DNA from: Ruminococcus sp.
GTDB taxonomy: Bacteria; Bacillota; Clostridia; Oscillospirales; Acutalibacteraceae
Reading direction: 5' to 3'
DNA: 64,000 nt
Assembly (NCBI GenBank): GCA_022768065.1
Contig: JALELS010000005.1
Span: 1-64,000 of the forward strand
Below, piece by piece: positions 25,651 through 34,938 of the stretch. Each line of letters opens with the position of its first letter. The first letter of the stretch is position 1. The notes under the pieces are model-generated. The model saw only the letters and a list, made by a program, of their open reading frames with translations. It did no database searches and was not told where the DNA came from. A program made the translations under genes and the position numbers.

Positions 25651-26340
25651 ATGACAAAAAATTATTTAACCGAAATGCATTTGCACACAAAAGAAACCAG
25701 CAACTGCGGCAAAATGCCTGCGGCGGAAACTGTCGAAAATTATATATTCCTCGGATTTAACACGATAGTTGTAACCGACCATTTCAGCACTCACACATAT
25801 TTTAAATATGATTACAACAGTCTCAGTTGGCAGGAAAAAGTCGATATTTTCTTGAAGGGATATAACACGGCTAAAGACGCGGCAAAGGGTCGAATAAACA
25901 TTTTGCTTGGCATGGAGCTTCGATTCGATTCGGAAAGCGATCCAAACGATTATCTTGTTTACGGCATCGACGAGAATTTTTTAAGAGAGCATAAAGATAT
26001 TTTGGATATGAACATTTCAAGTTTTTCAGCGCTTGCGCGAAAAAACGGATTAATGATATTTCAGGCTCATCCGTTCCGATTCGGAATGAAGATAACAAAT
26101 GTCAAATACCTTGACGGGATTGAAGTGTGCAACAGAAATATCGAGCATGACTCACACAATGACATTGCAGCTCTTTGGGCGGAAAAATTCGGGCTGAAAA
26201 AAACAGCCGGGTCAGACCACCATCAAAAAGGAAATGAGGGACTTGCCGGTATCATCAGTAAGCATGAAATAACTTCAAATAAAGTTCTTTTGGACACTCT
26301 CAAAAAGCAAGATTACACGCTCTATGAAAAACAGCTCTGA
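25651..26340 (+). CDS. PHP-domain metal-dependent phosphoesterase
   Basis: The 229-residue PHP protein shows the ordered metal ligands of the family: the N-terminal HLHTKE, VVTDH about 30 residues later, GMELRFDSE, AHPFRFG and GSDHH near the C-terminus. It resembles stand-alone PHP proteins annotated as histidinol phosphatase or as YciV/TrpH-like nucleotidases, and the substrate cannot be fixed. I start at the ATG 25651 after AGAGGTG; the GTG at 25642 is part of that ribosome site. The gene is monocistronic and divergent from nuoE. Its stop is embedded in the terminator hairpin that follows. Confidence 0.88.
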   Translation: MTKNYLTEMHLHTKETSNCGKMPAAETVENYIFLGFNTIVVTDHFSTHTYFKYDYNSLSWQEKVDIFLKGYNTAKDAAKGRINILLGMELRFDSESDPNDYLVYGIDENFLREHKDILDMNISSFSALARKNGLMIFQAHPFRFGMKITNVKYLDGIEVCNRNIEHDSHNDIAALWAEKFGLKKTAGSDHHQKGNEGLAGIISKHEITSNKVLLDTLKKQDYTLYEKQL

Positions 26341-26358
26341 GGAATTCCCCAGAGCTGT
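26331..26358. terminator. bidirectional terminator containing the PHP-gene stop
   Basis: ACAGCTCTG (26331-26339) pairs with CAGAGCTGT (26350-26358) around a 10-base loop. The stop codon of the PHP gene lies at the top of the left arm. AATTTATTGTTTT follows on the plus strand and AAAA-rich sequence lies on the other side, so both converging genes may end here. Confidence 0.75.
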
Positions 26359-26361
26359 AAT

Positions 26362-27867
26362 TTATTGTTTTGTCGGCATAACTCCCGCAGGAAGATCGGG
26401 CATATTATCATATACTGGAATAAGGAAAGTAAATGAGTTTGAAAGTTGACCCATTTTGCTGTACTTATTATAGGTTCTTATTCCCTCGGAGCTTGCAGCC
26501 ATAATATTTGACATATACTGATGTGAATAGAGACCGCCGTTTGCAATTACATCAAACTTTTGGAAATACAAAGTGTTTTGCCCTACGTTGATGTATCCCG
26601 TTGCTATGTATTTGGCTCCGCCGAGTATTGCTTTATATCTGCTGTTCCAAGGTCTCAGATATTTTTCTTCGGCAGAAGGCGTTGAAGCCCATTTAAGCGC
26701 GTTTATTACCGGATCGCTGCTTTGATAAGCACCGATATTGTAATAGTTATATATGCCCTCATATCCCGGTTCTTTGCCGCTTACAGAGCGGCTTCCGTTT
26801 ACTCCGACTTCCTGGATAACTCGTGATACCAAATGATATGGGCTTACATTATACGATTCGGCAGCGGTCATAAATGCCTGTGCATATGTTACCGTAACAT
26901 CGGTCTCGGAATTATTGCCGATAGTTTCTCTTGAACCGCCTACAAATTGGAATAAAATCATTGCATCCGCAACATCTATCTCGCCGTCTTCGTTGAGGTC
27001 GGCAACAGATTTTCCGTTACCCAAGTCGGGAATGTTACCTGCCGAATACTGAAACAACATCATTGCATCCGCAATATCGGTTTTACCGTCCGAATTTAAA
27101 TCACATGAGCCGTTGTCATAATTTTTCTCGCCGGTACTGATTTTTGTATTATCCATAAATGTGCCTTTAAGCATTGATTCGACACCGGAAAGAGTTTGCG
27201 CGTTTTTATCATATGACAATGTTTCAAATTGGAAAATGTCACTTTCTTTTGTCAGGAAATTTCTCGGGTCAAGATAATATGACACAACGTCGCTTGAAGC
27301 CTGAAACCAAGTCTTGCCGTCAATCGGAGTCCATGTCCCAGTTGACGGATTGTAAGTTCTGTCAGTCACAGATAAATATTTTTTATCATACGGAGGCACC
27401 TGAAGAGCGCTTCTGCCGCTTACATTTTCATTTTCAAGAACTTCATCCCAAGAAAGACCAGTGTATAAAAATTTAAAATTCCAATTTGGATGTGCGCTTT
27501 TCAGCTTATCTATATAGCTTTTATAAAGCTCGGGAACCTCGTCCGAAATGCCGATGTCACTTGTTACGGTAACAAGTCCGGTTGAAACATAACAATTCTC
27601 ATAGAATTTACCGCCGTAATTAAATTCAATTTTATACCAATCTTTTGTTGTTGTTCCGTCATCGCATTTTACTCTGTCAACGATTATTATCTGAGTATTT
27701 GCGGGAAGGTTTCTGACCACAATCGAATGGCCGGTTCCCGGACCGCTTCTTATATTAGCCTGACTTTTAATAACACCGTTTTTGCTTACGGCAAAAGCGG
27801 ATACCGATAAGACAGCCAACAAAACAGTTGTCAAAAGTATTGTTTTTAAAATTCTTCGGCTTTTCAT
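26362..27867 (-). CDS. secreted N-acetylglucosaminidase with SH3b domain and internal dockerin
   Basis: The 501-residue exported cell-wall hydrolase has a signal peptide to about residue 26. A bacterial SH3 domain covers about 30-100 (SQANIRSGPGTGHSIVV). A glucosaminidase-type region follows, split in two. Its first part (about 115-245) ends LKGTFMDNTKIS; the second begins TYAQAFMTAAESYNVSPYHL near 327 and holds the probable catalytic Glu353 in VIQEVG. Between them, residues 255-311 form a type I dockerin of two calcium loops, DLNSDGKTDIAD and DLNEDGEIDVAD, each followed by AM(M/I)LFQ. Dockerins normally sit at a terminus. It could bind a cohesin-bearing scaffold or the cell surface. The amidase and GHL10 genes lie upstream. 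Confidence 0.87.
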   Translation of the reverse strand: MKSRRILKTILLTTVLLAVLSVSAFAVSKNGVIKSQANIRSGPGTGHSIVVRNLPANTQIIIVDRVKCDDGTTTKDWYKIEFNYGGKFYENCYVSTGLVTVTSDIGISDEVPELYKSYIDKLKSAHPNWNFKFLYTGLSWDEVLENENVSGRSALQVPPYDKKYLSVTDRTYNPSTGTWTPIDGKTWFQASSDVVSYYLDPRNFLTKESDIFQFETLSYDKNAQTLSGVESMLKGTFMDNTKISTGEKNYDNGSCDLNSDGKTDIADAMMLFQYSAGNIPDLGNGKSVADLNEDGEIDVADAMILFQFVGGSRETIGNNSETDVTVTYAQAFMTAAESYNVSPYHLVSRVIQEVGVNGSRSVSGKEPGYEGIYNYYNIGAYQSSDPVINALKWASTPSAEEKYLRPWNSRYKAILGGAKYIATGYINVGQNTLYFQKFDVIANGGLYSHQYMSNIMAASSEGIRTYNKYSKMGQLSNSFTFLIPVYDNMPDLPAGVMPTKQ

Positions 27868-27921
27868 AAAATTTTCCTTTACTGTTTACTAACAATAAAA
27901 TAACAAAATACGACTGAATAA

Positions 27922-29307
27922 TCAAGTCTTATTTTTGGAAATAATATCATTCAGGTAACAAATTATGCCGTTTGCTATACCATCAGCTATAACCTCTTGC
28001 GAATTGCGATCACTGAGTGCGGCACACTCTGTGGGATTTGAAAAGTAACCGCACTCCACGAGAACCGACGGACATTCCTCGATTCTTGTAACCTTATACG
28101 GAAAGAAGCGTTTGCTGCCGTCCGGCTGTATAATTTTTGCACTCATATCCGGGAGGTCTGCATAAATATTTTTCCAACTCTCCTCAAGACCGCTTAAAAT
28201 AAGACGGGCAGGCAATTCCGAATTTGCTCTGTAATAATACGCTTCGGGACCGGAAAGCGACGAGACACTTTCGGAAAAATTATTATGTACAGAAACAAAC
28301 AAATCCGCACCGCTGTAACGAGCCATAGACTGCCTTTTATCAACAGACCAAAAAGTATTGTCGGAACGTGTCAATATTACGTTTATTCCGGCATTTTCCA
28401 ATTTTTCCCGAACTAAAAGAGTGATATTAAGGTTAACGTCCGACTCATATACTCCGTTTACACCGATTGTTCCGCAATCCTTACCGCCGTGACCGGCGTC
28501 AAGTGCAACAATCGCGTTTGACAGGTTATCCGGGGCGTCTTTAAAAACAATCGACAGTTTACCGTCCGCCGTGTAGGAAGCGGTATAACCGTAAAACACA
28601 CCCGGTGTTTTAAGATACAGCCGCAATATATAAGTTCCGTTATCACCTTTTAACCATTCGCCGCGTTCTATTATTTTGCTGCCGTTAAAATTGAGTTTTC
28701 CGACAGCGCTGTCGGTATAGTTAAAAGTAAAATCCAAATACGACGCATTAAAAGATTTAACATTATATGCCCGTCCGAGATAACCGGTATAGTATTGCTG
28801 ATCGGGGAAATCAGCATTAAACGGTACTTTCCAATCTGTTTTAAGCAATAATCCTGTCTGCATTTTTGTATTTACGGATGCGACGCTTATTGAATTTTCA
28901 GGCAAAACAAAACCGTCAATAACATTGCATTCATCTTTTTTTATTATTTTGCCTGAGCCGAGAAATACATATTCTTTATCATCAATAACCTTTTCATCGA
29001 TATAATAATCAATTGTTCCGTCCGGCAGCGGTGAGCAATGCGGATCCGATTTATCACTCACACTGTCTGCCGGTATAGTTTCGGCATATGGTACGTTTAT
29101 TACGCAAATTTTTGCCTGCCCTAATCCGTGATCATCGTTATATGAAATATTTTTTGCAGTATCCCTATTTTCCGCTTGATGAAAAACAGACAAAGATTTT
29201 GGACTGTTTGAGTCGACGGCAAATAATGCGATTGCCGCCGTCAAAACCATCATGATTATTATAAGTATTATTCGTTGTTTATTAAAAAGTTCCTTAAATT
29301 CTTGCAT
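27922..29307 (-). CDS. N-acetylmuramoyl-L-alanine amidase (Amidase_3)
   Basis: Zinc amidase that cuts the glycan-peptide bond of peptidoglycan. From the ATG at 29307 (461 residues) there is an N-terminal transmembrane anchor near residues 14-30. A non-catalytic beta-rich region follows to about 265, then the Amidase_3 domain with zinc ligands in DAGHGG, YESDVN and SVHNN. The catalytic glutamate lies in VECGYFSN. An in-frame TTG at 29325 would add six residues; GGGATG before the ATG favours the shorter form. It lies 27 bases downstream of the GHL10 gene. Confidence 0.92.
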   Translation of the reverse strand: MQEFKELFNKQRIILIIIMMVLTAAIALFAVDSNSPKSLSVFHQAENRDTAKNISYNDDHGLGQAKICVINVPYAETIPADSVSDKSDPHCSPLPDGTIDYYIDEKVIDDKEYVFLGSGKIIKKDECNVIDGFVLPENSISVASVNTKMQTGLLLKTDWKVPFNADFPDQQYYTGYLGRAYNVKSFNASYLDFTFNYTDSAVGKLNFNGSKIIERGEWLKGDNGTYILRLYLKTPGVFYGYTASYTADGKLSIVFKDAPDNLSNAIVALDAGHGGKDCGTIGVNGVYESDVNLNITLLVREKLENAGINVILTRSDNTFWSVDKRQSMARYSGADLFVSVHNNFSESVSSLSGPEAYYYRANSELPARLILSGLEESWKNIYADLPDMSAKIIQPDGSKRFFPYKVTRIEECPSVLVECGYFSNPTECAALSDRNSQEVIADGIANGIICYLNDIISKNKT

Positions 29308-29334
29308 CTTTACATCCCAAACCAATTTTAATTA

Positions 29335-30579
29335 TTATAACATATTTTTTATATTTTGGTATTCCTTTTCGGCAATTTCCGACTTATTTTCCGCAAATAA
29401 ATAAGAATAGGAATACACGGAAAAACCGCAGTAATTATTCTTTCTTCTTGAATATCTTATTTCTTCGGAACATATATTGCCGTTTTCGCACCACTCATTT
29501 TTCCCGTCCCCCGCATTGTCGTCCGTTTTTCCGCTTTTATAATACGCCAGACCTACACACAGCTTAACATTACCGCTTTTAACCGCCTCCGACCATTGGT
29601 TTAACGTGTTTAAAAACGGCTTACTGCTGTTTTTAAATCCATAATAAAGCTGCGGCATAACAATATCTGCGTATCCGCCTTGCGAACACCACTTTATAAC
29701 GTCCGCGTACAGCATTGAATAATTTTTTTCTATATCTCCTGCAGGACTTATCACCACTTTCACATCTTGCTTTATTGTTTTAACAGCAGAATACAGCCCG
29801 CTTATAAAAGAATTAACATTTTCTCTGCGCCAATCATCAAGAGACAGCTCTCCACCTTCATTGAGATAATTTGTATACAAATCAACGTCTATTCCTTCGT
29901 CTGCGGTCGGATAAAAATAATCATCCATATGTATAGCCGATATATTGTAATTCCTTACTATTTCGCGAACACCGTCAATGATTATCTTCTGTGCTCTTTT
30001 TGATGACGGATTATAATAAATTCCGCTGCCTGTTATTATCAAATCATCCGTCAAAGGATTATCTGTGTACCATTGCTTAGCCGGGTTTGATTCGCTTAAA
30101 TCGTCAAAACTATCTTTATAGCTTACGCGGTACGGATTTATCCACGCCTCAATTTTCAGTCCGTATTTTTCTGCTTCATTTGTTGCAATAAGAAACGGAT
30201 CATATCCCGGGTTCTTTCCCTGCTCTCCTGTTATATATGATGACCAGGGAAAAATTTCGGAGGCGCAGAAGCTGTCGGAAAACGGTCTGACTTGAAAAAT
30301 AACAGTATTAAGCCCGAACGCTTTGATATTTTCAAACATTGAATCGATCTTATTTTTAAAGTCTTCGGCGGTCCCGCCACCGACAGATTTCATAGACAAC
30401 TCATTGTAGTTTATCCACACTCCGCGATATTCATCAGAAATAATATCATCTGTATTAATGCTGCTGTCATTACCGCTGTCAAGTGATGTACTTTCGGGTT
30501 CGGCAAGATTTATGTTCTTTAGGCTGCACGACGAGAGAAGCAACAACGCAAATAGAATCACTGTAAGTCTTTTAAACAT
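29335..30579 (-). CDS. GHL10-type (DUF187) family 10 glycosyl-hydrolase-like lipoprotein
   Basis: The 414-residue lipoprotein has its signal peptide ending LLLLSSC (Cys18). The mature part carries the GHL10/DUF187 barrel: EYRGVWINYNEL, NTVIFQVRPFSDSF, PWSSYITGEQG, IEAWINPYRVS, AIHMDDYFYP and DIVMPQLYYGF. These are the conserved strands of the family, and the D-D pair in HMDDYF is a likely active-site element. In Gram-positives such proteins are thought to act on wall-associated glycans, but the substrate is unproven. With the amidase 27 bases downstream it forms a cell-envelope pair. Confidence 0.88.
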   Translation of the reverse strand: MFKRLTVILFALLLLSSCSLKNINLAEPESTSLDSGNDSSINTDDIISDEYRGVWINYNELSMKSVGGGTAEDFKNKIDSMFENIKAFGLNTVIFQVRPFSDSFCASEIFPWSSYITGEQGKNPGYDPFLIATNEAEKYGLKIEAWINPYRVSYKDSFDDLSESNPAKQWYTDNPLTDDLIITGSGIYYNPSSKRAQKIIIDGVREIVRNYNISAIHMDDYFYPTADEGIDVDLYTNYLNEGGELSLDDWRRENVNSFISGLYSAVKTIKQDVKVVISPAGDIEKNYSMLYADVIKWCSQGGYADIVMPQLYYGFKNSSKPFLNTLNQWSEAVKSGNVKLCVGLAYYKSGKTDDNAGDGKNEWCENGNICSEEIRYSRRKNNYCGFSVYSYSYLFAENKSEIAEKEYQNIKNML

Positions 30580-30643
30580 TTAAAGCCTTCCTTTTCGCAT
30601 TGACAAGCAAATGATTAAATTATATTATAGTAGCGGTGATAAT

Positions 30644-30928
30644 ATGGACGCTTGGCAATACATACTTGTCTACTACATTTCTATTTCAATCCCGTCGGTA
30701 ATTATAACCGTTTACGACAAAATAGCTGCAATAAAAAAAGCCGTAAGAATCCCCGAAAAGACTCTTATGGCTTTTGCCGCCCTCGGAGGCGCTGCCGCAA
30801 TGTATGTAACTATGAAGGCAATAAGACATAAAACTCTCCACAAAAAATTTATGATAGGTTTACCGGTATTTATTATTTTGCATACATTGATTATAGGTCT
30901 TTCATATTACTTTTTGATAACAAAATAA
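30644..30928 (+). CDS. DUF1294 small membrane protein
   Basis: The 94-residue integral membrane protein has three predicted helices and the DUF1294 signature: YDKIAAIKKAVRIPEKTL, then a GG near AALGGAAAM, then RHKTLHKKF before the last helix. I start at the ATG 30644 (MDAWQYILV); an earlier in-frame ATG at 30611 lacks a ribosome site and adds polar residues. The function of the family is unknown. It is monocistronic, divergent from the GHL10 gene, and followed by a gap ending in a bidirectional terminator. Confidence 0.85.
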   Translation: MDAWQYILVYYISISIPSVIITVYDKIAAIKKAVRIPEKTLMAFAALGGAAAMYVTMKAIRHKTLHKKFMIGLPVFIILHTLIIGLSYYFLITK

Positions 30929-31035
30929 TAAAGAATAGGTAAAAAACAGGTTCAAATCCACTTAAGTTTTTCGTTTTCCTTAACCGCAAGAAGCCTCAAA
31001 TTAAAATAGGTAAATAAAATATTCTTTCAGATAAT

Positions 31036-31084
31036 AAAAGACAGCACAGAGAGTAAAAAATACTCTTTATGCTGTCTTTTTTTA
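31036..31084. terminator. bidirectional terminator between DUF1294 and ABC operon
   Basis: AAAAGACAGCA (31036-31046) pairs with TGCTGTCTTTT (31070-31080), and an inner AGAGTA/TACTCT stem extends the hairpin. T runs occur on both strands. It lies 51 bases after the stop of the last ABC permease gene. Confidence 0.9.
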
Positions 31085-31135
31085 TAATACTTTGCTGTAA
31101 TCAGTCTTTTAAAACAACAGACAAAATTACTTAAA

Positions 31136-32125
31136 TTATCGGTCCTCTCTGAAATATGAAAGTCCGAGTGAAGCCGGTCCTTGGTTTTCTTTCTTATCTC
31201 TTACGCTTACAAGGATAAGAACAACTATGGTGACTACATATGGTATCATCTTGTAAAGTTCCTGTGTGCGGAGTGCGCCCGGAACATAAAGATAAACAAT
31301 ATAAAGTCCGCCGAATACTATAGAACCGAGTATGCTGAGATTCGGACGCCAAATAGCAAATATAACAAGCGCAATCGCAAGCCAACCTCTGTCGCCGAAA
31401 CCGTCATTTGACCAAACGCCGTTGGCGTAATCCATTACATAATAGAGTCCGCCGAAGCCAGCAATCACACTTCCTATACAGGTAGAGAGATATTTGGCTC
31501 TGTTTACGTTTATTCCGGCAGCATCGGCTGTTGCGGGATTTTCGCCTACCGCACGAAGATTTAATCCGTGACGGGTATGATTCAGGAAATAGGAACAGAT
31601 AATTGCAATTATTACAGCTGCATATGCCAAAAATCCGTATGACAAAAACAGCTTACCGAACCAACCTGTAGTTTCAGCTCCGGGTAAAGTGGTTCTGAAG
31701 AAATTGCTTGTTGTTGTAAGCGCTACCGACGGTACATCGGCACCTGTGAGCTTTATGAGAGAGCCTCCGAAGAAATTACCGAAACCGGTTCCGAAAGTCG
31801 TGAGCGCAAGACCCGTTACATTCTGATTTGCTCGCAAAGTAACTGTGAGGAAACAATAAATCAAACCTGCGAGTAAAGAACCCAAAGCGCAGCACAAAAG
31901 CGGAATCATCACAGCTAAGAATCCAACTGCATCGGACGGAGACGAGAGTGAATTTTCATAAAGAAACGCGCCTATAACACCGCTCATACCGCCGATATAC
32001 ATTACACCCGGGATGCCGAGGTTAAGGTTGCCGGACTTTTCCGTCATTATTTCGCCCGTCGAACCAAAAAGAAGCGGTATGCCCTGCATTATGGCTCTAT
32101 GGAGAAAAGTAATCAATGAAAACAT
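31136..32125 (-). CDS. nucleoside ABC transporter permease (NupQ/YufQ type)
   Basis: Membrane permease of 329 residues with 8-9 hydrophobic segments, belonging to the branched-chain-type (BPD_transp_2) family. The signature GLNLRAVGENPATADAAGINV contacts the ATPase. GNLNLGIPGVMYIGG near the N-terminus is typical of the guanosine/BmpA group. It is last in the bmpA-ATPase-permease-permease operon, one base after the other permease gene. Together with xpt upstream it implies purine nucleoside import. Confidence 0.93.
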   Translation of the reverse strand: MFSLITFLHRAIMQGIPLLFGSTGEIMTEKSGNLNLGIPGVMYIGGMSGVIGAFLYENSLSSPSDAVGFLAVMIPLLCCALGSLLAGLIYCFLTVTLRANQNVTGLALTTFGTGFGNFFGGSLIKLTGADVPSVALTTTSNFFRTTLPGAETTGWFGKLFLSYGFLAYAAVIIAIICSYFLNHTRHGLNLRAVGENPATADAAGINVNRAKYLSTCIGSVIAGFGGLYYVMDYANGVWSNDGFGDRGWLAIALVIFAIWRPNLSILGSIVFGGLYIVYLYVPGALRTQELYKMIPYVVTIVVLILVSVRDKKENQGPASLGLSYFREDR

Positions 32126-32126
32126 T

Positions 32127-33230
32127 TTACTTTACCTCCTTTTTCGATTTTCTGAACTTCAGCTCATAGTTAATAAAGAATTCACTGCCTATGATGAAGA
32201 AAAGAATTATACCGGTTATAATATCCGAAAATGATTCGTTGAGATTAAACACCATTGAAATCTGACTTGCACCCGCATCAAGGAAAACAAGCAGGAAAGA
32301 TGTCAAAATCATATATATTGGGTTAAATTTGGCGAGCCAGGATACCATTATTGCGGTAAATCCCCTACCGTCAGCCGTTGTCGACGAAATGGTATGATCG
32401 GTTCCGCCAACAAGCAAGAATCCTGCTATACCGCAAATTGCACCCGAAAGGAACAAAGTTCTCATGATAACTTTCTTAACATTGATGCCTATGTATCTCG
32501 CCGTATTTTCAGATTCACCCACAACCGAAATCTCATAGCCGTGTTTGCTGTACTTGAGGTACACATACATAGCTATCGTTATTACCAAAACAATTATTAT
32601 GTTAAGAAGATAATCGTATTTTCCGATAGTCGGAAGCCAGCCATCCATCGTATTACTGTTAATGACGCCTATTTTTCCCGAACCCTTGGGATTTTCCCAA
32701 TACATACAGAAATATGAAACAATCTGGATTGCAACATAGTTCATCATTAAGGTAAATAATGTTTCGTTTGTATTAAATCTAGCTTTGAATACAGCAGGAA
32801 TCAATGCCCAAACGGCGCCTGCAATAATGCTTGCAACAAGCATTATAATAATCAAAAGTGCGTTGGGGACTTTGCCGCCGAGCAAAATCATACACGCCGC
32901 GGTAGCAAGACCGCCGATAAGCACTTGACCTTCACCGCCGATATTCCAAAAGCGCATTTTAAATGCCGGCGTGATAGCGAGCGAAACACACAGAAGCATT
33001 GCAAGGCTTTGCAGAAGCTTCCAAATTTTTCGTTCCGTTCCGAATGCGCCCTCAAACATGGTTTTGTAAACGCTTATCGGATTTTCGCCGGTTAAAAGCA
33101 TAGTAACAACAGCACATACTATAAGAGCGGCAATAATCGAGCCGAGACGTATAGCCCAAGATTTATATTTAGGGACATAACCTCTTTTTGCAACATGGAA
33201 AAGAGGCTCACGGACCTTTTTATTACTCAT
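32127..33230 (-). CDS. nucleoside ABC transporter permease (NupP/YufP type)
   Basis: Second permease of the same importer, 367 residues with about 9-10 membrane segments after a short cytoplasmic N-terminus. The ATPase-contact loop reads GYEISVVGESENTARYIGINV. FWNIGGEGQVLIGGLA is a family hallmark. Its ATG overlaps the stop of the ATPase gene by four bases (ATGA), and its end is one base from the next permease gene. Tight coupling supports a heterodimeric channel. Confidence 0.93.
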   Translation of the reverse strand: MSNKKVREPLFHVAKRGYVPKYKSWAIRLGSIIAALIVCAVVTMLLTGENPISVYKTMFEGAFGTERKIWKLLQSLAMLLCVSLAITPAFKMRFWNIGGEGQVLIGGLATAACMILLGGKVPNALLIIIMLVASIIAGAVWALIPAVFKARFNTNETLFTLMMNYVAIQIVSYFCMYWENPKGSGKIGVINSNTMDGWLPTIGKYDYLLNIIIVLVITIAMYVYLKYSKHGYEISVVGESENTARYIGINVKKVIMRTLFLSGAICGIAGFLLVGGTDHTISSTTADGRGFTAIMVSWLAKFNPIYMILTSFLLVFLDAGASQISMVFNLNESFSDIITGIILFFIIGSEFFINYELKFRKSKKEVK

Positions 33231-34765
33231 GCTTTGCCCTCCCTGTCAGTATTTTTTGTCATAAGAATACCGATTTCATCTTTTTTAGCGGTTCTGCCGT
33301 CAACTATGCCGGTTATTTTACCGCTGTTCATAACCATTATTCTATCGCAGAGTTCAATAAGAACGTCAAGATCCTCACCGACAAATATAACAGATGTTCC
33401 ATGTTCCTTTTGCTTATTAAGAAGGTCGTATATCAGGTATGATGAGTTTACATCAAGGCCGCGAACGGGATATGCGACCATCAAAACAGTCGGATTTGAC
33501 GCTATCTCTCTGCCTACAAGGACCTTTTGGACATTACCGCCTGAAAGACGACGAACAGGAGTTTCTGCACTCGGAGTAACAACTTCGAGGTCTTTAATAA
33601 TTGTATTTGCAAGATCCTTAGGCGCTTTTCTCTCAAGAAAAGCCGTGTGACCACCCTTATAAGACCTCAGCATCATATTATCGACAATATCCATATTGCC
33701 GACAAGACCCATTCCGAGCCTGTCCTCCGGAACAAAGGAAAGAGCGACGCCGAGCTTTCTGATTTCTTTCGGAGATTTGCCTACAAGCTGGCTCTCTTCA
33801 CCGTCTTTGGACTTGTATAAAATACTTGAACCCTTTACAGTCTGCTGCAGACCGGCGATTGACTCAAGTAATTCTTTTTGTCCACAGCCGGAAATACCAG
33901 CAATACCGAGTATTTCGCCGCTGTTTGCGGTAAAATTGACATTGTCAAGAACAAGCTTGCCCTCATGGTTTTTAACGGAAAGATTCTTAACATCAATACG
34001 AAGTTCCGGGTTTTTAGGCTCGGTTCTCTTAATATTGAGACTTACTTTTTCACCCATCATCATTTCCGTAAGAGACTGTTCCGTGGCATCCTTTGTCTCA
34101 ACCGTACCGACATACATACCCTTTCTGAGAATAGTAACTCTATCGGATATTTCAAGCACTTCGTGCAGTTTATGCGTAATTATTATAATCGACTTGTTAT
34201 CCTCACGCATTTTCCTGAGAACGTCGAATAATTTTTCGGTTTCCTGCGGCGTCAAAACAGCGGTGGGCTCATCGAGAATAAGTATATCGGCTCCTCTGTA
34301 AAGCACCTTGATTATTTCCACAGTCTGCTTTTCCGAAACAGACATTTCATAAATTTTCTTACTGAAATCAATAACGAAGCCGTACTTGTCACATATTGCT
34401 TTAACTCTCTTTTCGGCTTCTTTTAAATTATATTTTTTACCGTCATTTACGCCCAAAACAATATTTTGGACAGCGTTAAAAACATCAACAAGCTTAAAAT
34501 GCTGATGTATCATACCGATTTTTAAATCAAAAGCATCTTTCGGAGATTTAATAACGACTTCTTTGCCGTCTACATAAATCTCGCCGGAATCCGGGAAATA
34601 TATTCCCGAAACCATATTCATAAGTGTTGTCTTACCGGAGCCGTTTTCTCCGAGTATTGATAATATTTCGCCGTTTTTTACTTGTAAGTCAACATCTTTG
34701 TTAGCAATTGTACTGCCGAATGTCTTAGTTATCCCTTTTAACTCCAGAGCAAAAGGAGCACCCAT
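33227..34765 (-). CDS. nucleoside ABC transporter, double ATP-binding protein
   Basis: ABC ATPase of 512 residues with two nucleotide-binding halves. The first has Walker A GENGSGKTT, signature MSVSEKQTVEI and Walker B ILILDEPTAVLT. The second has a degenerate Walker A (GISGCGQKE), a signature LSGGNVQKV and VLMVAYPVRGLD in place of a normal Walker B. This asymmetry is normal for BmpA-type and sugar-type importers. I chose the ATG 34765 (MGAPFALELKGITKTFG) with GGAT upstream; a GTG at 34789 adds eight residues. It is separated from bmpA by a stem-loop, so it may be expressed at a lower level. Confidence 0.93.
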   Translation of the reverse strand: MGAPFALELKGITKTFGSTIANKDVDLQVKNGEILSILGENGSGKTTLMNMVSGIYFPDSGEIYVDGKEVVIKSPKDAFDLKIGMIHQHFKLVDVFNAVQNIVLGVNDGKKYNLKEAEKRVKAICDKYGFVIDFSKKIYEMSVSEKQTVEIIKVLYRGADILILDEPTAVLTPQETEKLFDVLRKMREDNKSIIIITHKLHEVLEISDRVTILRKGMYVGTVETKDATEQSLTEMMMGEKVSLNIKRTEPKNPELRIDVKNLSVKNHEGKLVLDNVNFTANSGEILGIAGISGCGQKELLESIAGLQQTVKGSSILYKSKDGEESQLVGKSPKEIRKLGVALSFVPEDRLGMGLVGNMDIVDNMMLRSYKGGHTAFLERKAPKDLANTIIKDLEVVTPSAETPVRRLSGGNVQKVLVGREIASNPTVLMVAYPVRGLDVNSSYLIYDLLNKQKEHGTSVIFVGEDLDVLIELCDRIMVMNSGKITGIVDGRTAKKDEIGILMTKNTDREGKA

Positions 34766-34880
34766 AAAAATCCACACAGCCTTTCTCACGCAAATTTAAA
34801 ATTCAAAACCATGCTCTTTTGAGAATAAGGTCCTGTAAAAATAATCGAAAACAGTTGAAAAACTATTTCCCAATAAATAA

Positions 34881-34917
34881 CTATACCGTGGCCGATTTTT
34901 ATCGACCACGGATATAG
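34881..34917 (-). terminator. intra-operon stem-loop after bmpA
   Basis: On the minus strand CTATA..CCGTGGTCGA pairs with TCGGCCACGGTATAG through a long imperfect stem with a TAAAAA loop, followed by TTATTTATT. It lies 22 bases after the bmpA stop and well before the ATPase start. A partial terminator or 3'-stabilising hairpin here would keep the binding protein in excess over the transporter. Confidence 0.7.
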
Positions 34918-34938
34918 TATAAATCTGTGTATTCAGCC

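Noticed and set aside
30955-30970. GGTTCAAATCC resembling a tRNA T-loop
   Set aside because: No complementary stem flanks it and no acceptor, D or anticodon arms fit around it, so it is not a tRNA.
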